Below are positions 57,741 to 64,000 of a stretch of DNA of 64,000 nt, piece by piece. The notes beneath the pieces are model-generated. The model was given only the letters and a program-made list of their open reading frames with translations. It made no database searches and was not told the DNA's origin. Within the stretch, counting starts at the first letter, position 1, and every line of letters begins with the position of its first letter. The DNA is from Streptomyces akebiae (GTDB lineage: Bacteria; Actinomycetota; Actinomycetes; Streptomycetales; Streptomycetaceae), in NCBI RefSeq assembly GCF_019599145.1, contig NZ_CP080647.1:6510001-6574000 (forward strand), in the 5' to 3' direction. A program made the translations under genes and the position numbers.

Positions 57741-59505
57741 GGTGCTTTCCCTTCATGAGCAGTCCAGCGAGTGCGACGAAGACCGCGGTGATGCCGATCT
57801 GGAGGGTGGCCAGCGCGGCGACGGATCCGGCCCTGCCCTGCGTCCAGAGACTGAGCATGGTGGTGCCGAGGATGTTGTTGTCGGCCGAGGAGAGGAAGAC
57901 GGCCGGGGAGTACTCCTTGAGCATGATCACGAAGGTGAGGATCAGCGCTCCCGCGAACGCCGGTGTGATCAGGGCCCGCAGGACGCGGAAGAACGTCATC
58001 AGCCAGTCGGCGCCGGAGACCCGGGCCGCGTTGTCCAGCTCACCGCCGATCTGCATGATCGCCGGGGCGACCGAGCCGAACGCGCTGGGCAGGGCCCGCA
58101 TGCCGAAGGCGATGATGACGGCGTAGATCGTGCCCTGGAGGACGGAGCCCATCCCGAACGGGGCGAGCGCGAAGGCCCAGAAGAAGCCGATACCGATGAT
58201 GATGCCGGGGAGGGACTGCGGGATCAGGGCCAGGTACTCCACCGCCCGGCCGAAGCGGAACGTCGACCGCCGGGCCACCATCACCGCGAACACGGCGAGG
58301 GCGGACACGACCACCGAGCCGACCCCGGCCACGATCATGCTGTTGTACAGCGACTGCACGTAGTTGTCGGAGTCGAAGACGATCTCGTAGTTCTTCGTCG
58401 TGACCGTCCTGAACGGCGACTGCAGCGGCGTGAAGACGAGCGTGAAGGACCGCATCACCAGGCCGGCGATCGGGACGAGGGCGCCCACGATCACGTAGAA
58501 CCAGATGCACGCGATGCTGACCCACTTCAGCCAGCCCAGGTCGAGCTTGCGCGGCCGGGTGACCTTGCCGCGCACGGACACGAACCGCGCCGCGTCCTTG
58601 AGCAGCTTCGCCTGTACGGCGACCAGGCTCAGCGTGACCACGAGGATGACCGTGGAGGCCGCGCCCAGCATCGTGTAGTCGGGGTCCACCGACTGAAGTC
58701 CGTTGTGGTAGAGGAAGGTCGAGAAGACGTCGATGCTGACCGGCTGGCCGTACAGCAGCGGCACGCTCAGCGTCTCGATGGAGACGGAGAAGACGAGGAT
58801 CGCCGAGTACACGATCGGCGGGCGCAGCAGCGGCACGACCACCTGGGCGAGGATCCGGAAGGGGCCGGCCCCGCAGACCTGCGCGGCGGACTCCAGCGAG
58901 GCGTCCGACTGCCGCAGGGCGTTGGCGCAGAAGACGTACGCGATCGGGGCGAGCGCCACGGCCTCGGTGAGCGCCATGCCGGGGATCGAGTACAGGTTCC
59001 ACGGCACCGAGCCGAAGAGCTGCTGCACCTTGACGCTGACGAAACCGGCCGGGCCGTACATGATGATCCAGCCGAAGCCCAGGATCAGCGACGAGATGAA
59101 GAACGGCCACTGCATCGCGAGGGCGATCAGCCGCCCGCCCGGCAGCTTCGTGCGGACCACCACGATCGCCATCGGGATGGCGATCGCCAGGCTGAGGACC
59201 GTCGTCAGCGAGGCGAACAGCAATGTGTTCAGGGCGACTTCACCGAAGCCCGCCTTGGTGAAGAGGTCGGTGTAGCCGCTGAGGGTGAACGCCCCGCCCG
59301 CCTCGTAGAGCGGGCGGTTGCGGATGCTCTGGTAGAGCGTCGGGACGATCGGGGCCAGCACCAGCACGGCGAGGAACGCCAGGACCGCGTACTGGACGAC
59401 CGTGTCCCGTCCGATGCCCAAGAAGCGGCGGTAGCGCGGTGGTTGGAACGTCTCCGCGGGTGACTCGTCCGCCGGTGTGCGCGGCGGCTGGGTGAGGGTT
59501 GACAT
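57733..59505 (-). CDS. Fused ABC permease of iron-type importer
   Basis: A 590-aa permease, about 12 membrane helices, made of two BPD_transp_1 domains as in FbpB/SfuB. The EAA loops that contact the ATPase are ESAAQVCGAGPFRILAQVVV and ELDNAARVSGADWLMTFFRV. A hydrophilic N-terminus of 35 residues precedes the first helix. It lies between the binding-protein and ATPase genes, forming a complete importer with them. The sequence alone does not settle whether the cargo is Fe(III), a phosphonate or a polyamine. Confidence 0.93.
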   Translation of the reverse strand: MSTLTQPPRTPADESPAETFQPPRYRRFLGIGRDTVVQYAVLAFLAVLVLAPIVPTLYQSIRNRPLYEAGGAFTLSGYTDLFTKAGFGEVALNTLLFASLTTVLSLAIAIPMAIVVVRTKLPGGRLIALAMQWPFFISSLILGFGWIIMYGPAGFVSVKVQQLFGSVPWNLYSIPGMALTEAVALAPIAYVFCANALRQSDASLESAAQVCGAGPFRILAQVVVPLLRPPIVYSAILVFSVSIETLSVPLLYGQPVSIDVFSTFLYHNGLQSVDPDYTMLGAASTVILVVTLSLVAVQAKLLKDAARFVSVRGKVTRPRKLDLGWLKWVSIACIWFYVIVGALVPIAGLVMRSFTLVFTPLQSPFRTVTTKNYEIVFDSDNYVQSLYNSMIVAGVGSVVVSALAVFAVMVARRSTFRFGRAVEYLALIPQSLPGIIIGIGFFWAFALAPFGMGSVLQGTIYAVIIAFGMRALPSAFGSVAPAIMQIGGELDNAARVSGADWLMTFFRVLRALITPAFAGALILTFVIMLKEYSPAVFLSSADNNILGTTMLSLWTQGRAGSVAALATLQIGITAVFVALAGLLMKGKHHA

Positions 59506-59561
59506 CTGTTCTGACTCCGATCGTCCCTGGACGCTGTCTGCTCGCGGGTGTGCTCGCGTGC

Positions 59562-60770
59562 CTACTTGCGCAGTCCGTCGAAGCGCTCCAGCCAGGCCTC
59601 GGAGTCGTCCTTGGAGACCGCCTCGTACTCGACGTGGATGATGTTCTCCTCGCCGACGGCGTCCACGACCTCCTGGTAGGTGTGCAGGCCCTCGCCCTTC
59701 ACCCCGTCGCGGTACGAGGCCAGACCGCCTTCGGCGACCGCGCGCTGACCCTCCTCGGAGAGGGCGAAGTCCATGAAGAGCTTCGAGGTCGCCGGGTGCG
59801 GCGCCTCGGCGGCGATGCCCATGCCGCGCGGCAGGACGACCGTGCCGTCCTTCGGGAAGACGATCTTCACCAGGCCCGCGCTGTCCTCGACGACCGGGTA
59901 GGCGGGGGAGGCGCTGATCAGGAAGCCGGCCGTGTACTCACCGGCGACGATCTTCTCCAGCTGGGTGCCGGAGGAGGTCTCCGGGCGGGTCAGCGGAAGG
60001 ATCTTCTCCAGGTCCTCCCACGCCTCCGGGTTGCCCTCGGTGAGCGCGCGCGTGACGGTGAAGCCGAACGAGCCCTCCGGGTCGCGGACCGTCACCTTGT
60101 TCTTGTACTTGGCCTCGTCCTCCGTGACGATCTTGGCGAAGTCGGTCAGGGTGGTCGGCGGGGTCTCCATCAGCGACGTGTTGTACGCGATCGTCATCGG
60201 GTCCTGCGACAGCGAGTACACGCTCGGCAGCAGCTCGGCGCTCTCGCCCAGCTCCTTCAGCTCCGGCGACTTGTACTCCAGGACCGTGTCCTCGCGGGCC
60301 GAGAAGTCCGACCACGCGGTCGCCGCGCTGGAGATCAGCACATCCGCCGGGGAGGAACCGGCGGCGTTCTCCGACAGGGTCTTCTGGAACAGCTCGTCGC
60401 TGTCCAGCTCGTTGACGGAGACGGTCTTGATGAAGTCGTACTTCTTCTTGAAGTCCCGGACGATCGGCGCCATGTTCTCGTCGCCGAGGTTGGAGTAGAC
60501 GGTGAGCTTGCCGCCCTCCTTCTGCGCCGCCTCGATCAGGTCCGCGTAGTCCGCCGGGTAGTAGTCCGGCACCTGACCCGCCGAGATCTTGTTCTCCGCG
60601 ACCTTCGGCGCGTCGGTGTCACCACCGCCGCAGGCGGCCAGGGTGCCGAGCGCGAGGGTCGCGGCGAACGCCGCCGTGAGGGGACGGCGGACGGGACGCC
60701 GGTACGCGGGTGCCGCTCCGATGACGGGGCCGACGGTGTACCCGGTGCCGATGTGGCTGGATCTGGCCAT
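59562..60770 (-). CDS. Solute-binding lipoprotein of the iron-type importer
   Basis: A 402-aa extracellular solute-binding protein of family 1/6. The lipobox LAAC with Cys47 anchors it in the membrane. KLTVYSNLGDENMAPIVRDF, VDADV-like SPADVLISSAATAWSDFS, SQDPMTIAYNTSLM and PRGMGIAAEAPHPATSKLFM fit ferric/thiamine/2-aminoethylphosphonate receptors. The ATG at 60770 follows AGGAGGAGAACC, the strongest ribosome site of the operon, as expected for the most abundant subunit. The first 30 residues before the lipoprotein signal are longer than usual. A palindrome (GTGACGCGAGTCAC, 60889-60902) lies upstream and could be an operator. Confidence 0.92.
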   Translation of the reverse strand: MARSSHIGTGYTVGPVIGAAPAYRRPVRRPLTAAFAATLALGTLAACGGGDTDAPKVAENKISAGQVPDYYPADYADLIEAAQKEGGKLTVYSNLGDENMAPIVRDFKKKYDFIKTVSVNELDSDELFQKTLSENAAGSSPADVLISSAATAWSDFSAREDTVLEYKSPELKELGESAELLPSVYSLSQDPMTIAYNTSLMETPPTTLTDFAKIVTEDEAKYKNKVTVRDPEGSFGFTVTRALTEGNPEAWEDLEKILPLTRPETSSGTQLEKIVAGEYTAGFLISASPAYPVVEDSAGLVKIVFPKDGTVVLPRGMGIAAEAPHPATSKLFMDFALSEEGQRAVAEGGLASYRDGVKGEGLHTYQEVVDAVGEENIIHVEYEAVSKDDSEAWLERFDGLRK

Positions 60771-60898
60771 GGTTCTCCTCCTGGCGCGTGCCTGCTGGCA
60801 GCTGTTGCCGGGAGGTTAGGGATCCAGGTCAGGCCGGTAAATCCTTCACCCGTCAGAGCTCGTACTGCTCGTATTGGTCGTTGTGTTAGTGACGCGAG

Positions 60899-62395
60899 TC
60901 ACCCCTGTCGGGCGGGGGCGGATGGCCGGGAATGATCGCCCTTGAGATGTGCCGTGAGCTGCTGGAGTCGTCCCCAGGCCTCGGGGTCCGTGCCGTCCCC
61001 GAGGGGGTAGTGGAGCGCGGGGCGGGGCGTCGGGCCGAGGTGCTTCGGGCGGACCTCGACCGGTGGCCGGCGCGCGCGGTCCAGGCCGATGGTGTGCACG
61101 TCGTCCGGGCCGAGCGTGAAGGCCACGGGCAGCGGCGGTCCCTCCAGCCGGGGCGCGGTCGTCAGGTCGGCGCGGGCCGCGCGCACCGAGGTCAGCATGG
61201 TCCGCAGGCCGTGCTCCCGGACCAGGGTGTCGGCCAGCGCCTCGATCCGGTCCAGCGGCGGGTGCTCGTCGGCGGCGTACCCGATCGTGAGGACCGTGTC
61301 CTCCTCCACGCCCTTCGCCGTCCGGGTCACCCGGACCGTCGCCATCGCCGGCCGGTCCGGTGAGCCGACCACGAGCAGCTGGGTGGGCTCGGGCGCCCGT
61401 TCCCGGGCCAGGTCGGTCAACTGCCGTGGCGACCAAGGGAGGTTGACCGGCTCGGCCGTGCCCCAGCCCGCGGGCGCCGTGCCCGTCAGCGCCTTCCAGG
61501 CCGCCTCCGGGCCGCCGCCCAGCAGCAGGTGCTCGTCGGCCCGGTGCACCGTACGGAGAGCGACGATCAACTGCCGGCCGGGCACCTCGCCGGCCTCGCC
61601 CTCCGACGTGCCCTCCGACACGGCGTCCGACGTGCCTTCCCGTGCTGCTTCCGACGTGCCGGACGCCGGGCGCGTGAACGCGGGGGCCACCGCCGCCGTC
61701 CCGTCCTCCGCGAACGCGGGCGAGAACGCGCCGTCCCGCCAGCGCAGCACCGCCCCCGACAACCCGTCGTAGTACCCGCACTCCGGGTCCTGGACGACCC
61801 AGCGGTTGGGGACGCGCGCCAGCGTCGTACGGGCGGCCGGGGTCAGGCGCACGCCACGTGGCGTGACGATCTGCAGGGACCGCCGGGACGCCACCGCCGT
61901 CCGCATGATCTCCGCGAGCCAGCTGGTCAGCGCCACCACCGGCCGGTCGATGAGGACGACGGCCGCGTTCTCGGTCACCACGTCCACGGCGGGCTGCCCC
62001 GACCCCGCCGACGGCACGGCGGACACATCGACCACCTTCGTGCTCGCCGCCGCCTCGGGAGGCCAGGTCGAGCCGCCCAGCAGGGCGTTGAGCCGCCCGC
62101 ACACCACCCCCGCGAGCCGCTCCGCCTCCGGGACGGCCGTGGACGCCCGCGCCTCCGTCCACCAGTACGGCGTCGCGGCGCTCTGCCCGAGCAGCCGCTC
62201 CGCCTCACCGGGCACCTGCACCAGCACCGGCGACTCCACGGACACCAGCGGGCGGCCACCGGGGCCGTGCAACTGGACGACCGCGCCCTCGGCCGCCGCC
62301 GACAGGTCCAGGTCGGAGCCGCCGGCGTACAGACTCGTCATGAGCGCCCACACGTCGGGCATCCTCGGGGTGAGGGCGATGACGTCCTTGGTCAC
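60899..62395 (-). CDS. DUF6177-like type VII secretion-associated protein
   Basis: A 498-aa soluble protein encoded directly after eccC, with GTG at 62395 overlapping the eccC stop (GTGA). It begins TKDVIALTPRMPDVWALMTS and contains VVDVVTENAAVVLIDRPVVA-like segments, SLQIVTPRGVRLTPAARTTL, PNRWVVQDPECGYYDGLSGA and RPALHYPLGDGTDPEAWGRL, the pattern I associate with DUF6177 proteins in Streptomyces ESX-like loci. A Ser/Glu/Gly-rich repeat (EGTSDAVSEGTSEGEAGE) separates two halves. It is probably cytoplasmic and part of, or a helper for, the secretion apparatus. Its role is unknown. Confidence 0.78.
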   Translation of the reverse strand: MTKDVIALTPRMPDVWALMTSLYAGGSDLDLSAAAEGAVVQLHGPGGRPLVSVESPVLVQVPGEAERLLGQSAATPYWWTEARASTAVPEAERLAGVVCGRLNALLGGSTWPPEAAASTKVVDVSAVPSAGSGQPAVDVVTENAAVVLIDRPVVALTSWLAEIMRTAVASRRSLQIVTPRGVRLTPAARTTLARVPNRWVVQDPECGYYDGLSGAVLRWRDGAFSPAFAEDGTAAVAPAFTRPASGTSEAAREGTSDAVSEGTSEGEAGEVPGRQLIVALRTVHRADEHLLLGGGPEAAWKALTGTAPAGWGTAEPVNLPWSPRQLTDLARERAPEPTQLLVVGSPDRPAMATVRVTRTAKGVEEDTVLTIGYAADEHPPLDRIEALADTLVREHGLRTMLTSVRAARADLTTAPRLEGPPLPVAFTLGPDDVHTIGLDRARRPPVEVRPKHLGPTPRPALHYPLGDGTDPEAWGRLQQLTAHLKGDHSRPSAPARQG

Positions 62396-64000
62396 GGGCG
62401 GTCGCCCTCCTCGCTGTCGGGTGCGGTGCTGTCGAGTGCGGTCTGGATCAGCTGGTGGGGCCGGCCCCGGCGGACCAGCGTGCCCCGCCCGGCCGGCTGC
62501 GCCGAGGCGTACAGGCCGGGGAAGAGCTGGCCCTCGCTCCGCTCGCCGGTCATCAGCAGCGCGGCCGTGCCGGTTTCGCGGAGGGTCTGCAGCAGCGGCT
62601 CGTACATCGCCCGGGAGGCGCCCGCCACCCGGCGGGTGATCACGAAGTGCAGCCCGATGTCCTGCGCCGACGACACGTACGGCAGGAACGGGGCCAGCGG
62701 CTGCTGCCCGGCGGTGGTGAGGATGTCGTAGTCGTCGACCAGGATCACGATCCGGGGGCCTTTGAACGCGGGCTCGTCCGTCAGCGCGTCCGGGTCGGCG
62801 CTCTCCGGCATCCGCTTCTCCAGCTCGCTCGCGATCCCGCTCGACAGCCCCGCCGCGAGCTTCGCGTTGTGCGCGTACCCGCCCCGGTACGGCTCCGGGA
62901 TCACCCCCCGCAGCCCGCGCCTCGGGTCGAACACGCCGAAGACCAGCTCCTCGTCCGAGTACCGCTCGACGAGTCGTGCCGCGACCAGTTTCAGCAGGTT
63001 CGTCTTGCCGCACTCGTTGTCGCCCAGGATCAGCAGGTGCTGGTCCGAGCCGAACAGGTCCAGCAGCGCGGGCGCGAGGGCGTCCTGGTCCACCCCGATC
63101 GGCACCCGGTGCGGCTCGGCGACCACCGACGGCAGCCGGTCCGATGGCAGCCGGGTCGGCAACACCCTGACAGGGGCGGCGAGTTCACCGTGCCAGGTGG
63201 AGCGGATCGTGCGGGCCGCGTCCTCCAGCGCCGGGGCGAGATCACCGGTCGACGGCCGTCCGTCGAGGCGGGGGAGGGCCGCCTGCGCGAACAGCTTGCC
63301 GTCGGTCAGGACGCGCCCCGGGGTGTCCGGCGACAGCGTCTCGGAGAGCTTGCGGTCCACGCTCGAATCGCTCGGGTCGTTGAGCCGCAGCTCCACCCGT
63401 GTCCCGAACATCGACTGCGTCGCGATCCGCACGTCGTTCCAGCGCAGCATGCCCCCGACGACATGGATGCCGTACCCGCCGCCGCGCTTGAGCAGCTCCA
63501 CGACCGTGTCGTCCAGTTCGGCGAACTCGTCGCGCAGGGCGCCGAACCCGTCGATGAGGAGGACGATGTCCGTCGACCCCAGCTCCCGCAGCCGGCCCTG
63601 CCTGCGCAGTTGCCGCAGCTGGTCGACGGAGTCGATGCCGTGCTCGCGGAACAGTTCCTCCCGCTCGATCAGCATCGTCCGCACCTCGGCGACCGTCCGC
63701 GCGGCCCGCTCCCGGTCGGCCCGCCCCGCGATCCCGCCGACGTGCGGCAGCCCGGTGAGCGCGGACAGCCCGCCACCCACCAGGTCCAGTCCGTAGATGC
63801 CGACCTCGGCCGGTGTGTGGGTCGTGGCCAGCGACAGCGCGAGCGTCCGCAGCAGGGTCGTCTTGCCGGACTGCGGGCCGCCGATCACCGCCGCGTGACC
63901 GCCCGCGACCGTCAGATCGAGCACCCAGTGCCCCTGCCACTGCTTCGCCGGGTCGTCCAGCACGCCGAGCGGCACCCGCAACGGGCCGGTGGTGGGGGCC
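62392..64000 (-). CDS. eccC: Type VII secretion ATPase EccC, C-terminal part
   Basis: The last 536 codons of an FtsK/SpoIIIE-type ATPase; the 5' part is beyond the window edge and the frame is open to base 64000. Two ATPase domains are present: GGPQSGKTTLLRTLAL with IVLLIDGFGAL, and GDNECGKTNLLKLVAARLVE with IVILVDDYDIL. The second P-loop, GDNECGKTN, is variant in the way usual for the distal EccC domains. EccC drives export of WXG100 substrates and recognises their C-terminal signals. DUF6177 follows in the same operon. Confidence 0.93.
   Translation of the reverse strand, partial: APTTGPLRVPLGVLDDPAKQWQGHWVLDLTVAGGHAAVIGGPQSGKTTLLRTLALSLATTHTPAEVGIYGLDLVGGGLSALTGLPHVGGIAGRADRERAARTVAEVRTMLIEREELFREHGIDSVDQLRQLRRQGRLRELGSTDIVLLIDGFGALRDEFAELDDTVVELLKRGGGYGIHVVGGMLRWNDVRIATQSMFGTRVELRLNDPSDSSVDRKLSETLSPDTPGRVLTDGKLFAQAALPRLDGRPSTGDLAPALEDAARTIRSTWHGELAAPVRVLPTRLPSDRLPSVVAEPHRVPIGVDQDALAPALLDLFGSDQHLLILGDNECGKTNLLKLVAARLVERYSDEELVFGVFDPRRGLRGVIPEPYRGGYAHNAKLAAGLSSGIASELEKRMPESADPDALTDEPAFKGPRIVILVDDYDILTTAGQQPLAPFLPYVSSAQDIGLHFVITRRVAGASRAMYEPLLQTLRETGTAALLMTGERSEGQLFPGLYASAQPAGRGTLVRRGRPHQLIQTALDSTAPDSEEGDRP

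Noticed and set aside
57364-59463. 699-codon plus-strand frame over the ABC importer
   Set aside because: It is antisense to a permease with two EAA loops and consists of charged, low-complexity residues without a motif.

Overview
The window is about 72% G+C with strong third-position GC bias, many GTG and TTG starts, stop/start overlaps (ATGA, GTGA) between consecutive genes, and families typical of streptomycetes: WhiJ-like XRE regulator with DUF397, LAxTG surface protein, DUF6177 with EccC, MHYT protein, CsbD, S37 peptidase. I read it as a chromosomal segment of a Streptomyces or a close relative. No rRNA, tRNA, CRISPR array, insertion sequence or prophage was seen.

Layout. 1-9.1 kb: secreted and regulatory genes (partial FG-GAP protein, endonuclease I, PAP2 protein, DUF4180 gene, a small protein resembling the C-terminal part of Cas8c/Csd1, a beta-lactamase-fold serine hydrolase, a phytase-like esterase), then a LuxR-type regulator divergent from a 48-residue secreted peptide. 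9.4-22.1 kb: the most notable locus, an amino-group-carrier-protein (AmCP) biosynthetic operon: LysW, LysX, a shrunken DegT-like protein without a PLP lysine, a complete DegT aminotransferase, an ArgC/LysY reductase, a natural fusion of a LysZ-type kinase with a LysK-type M20 deacylase, a two-subunit transketolase, an ATP-grasp ligase, an amidohydrolase and an MFS exporter. 22.2-36 kb: a fused ABC exporter, S37 peptidase, lipoprotein, GH3 hexosaminidase, a second-type AroA coupled to an S51 peptidase, an acetyltransferase, an MHYT protein and a TIM-barrel isomerase. 36-45 kb: a Rieske/FAD oxidoreductase with a CDGSH protein and a haem-oxygenase-like protein, CsbD, and a LacI-controlled catabolic operon (Gfo/Idh/MocA, DUF993, isomerase). 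45-56 kb: a PIN toxin pair, small membrane proteins, a lectin, an S1 protease, the remnant of an antitoxin gene behind an intact palindrome, an AraC regulator, a LAxTG surface protein and a WhiJ-like module. 56.5-64 kb: a ferric-type ABC importer and the end of a type VII secretion locus.

How the AmCP genes should work together (inference from known AmCP pathways). LysX would attach an amino acid, probably glutamate, to the C-terminal Glu of LysW. The kinase half of the fusion and the ArgC-like reductase would turn its side-chain carboxylate into a semialdehyde. The transketolase would add a two-carbon ketol unit, and the DegT aminotransferase, perhaps with its inactive paralogue, would aminate it. 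The M20 half would release the diamino-dihydroxy acid. This is the logic known for vazabitide A-type metabolites. The ATP-grasp ligase, amidohydrolase and MFS protein suggest that the amino acid is then joined to a partner, trimmed and exported. The neighbouring LuxR/peptide pair is a candidate for control. Repeats sit at two operon junctions, and a 9-bp minisatellite lies inside the transketolase N-subunit gene.
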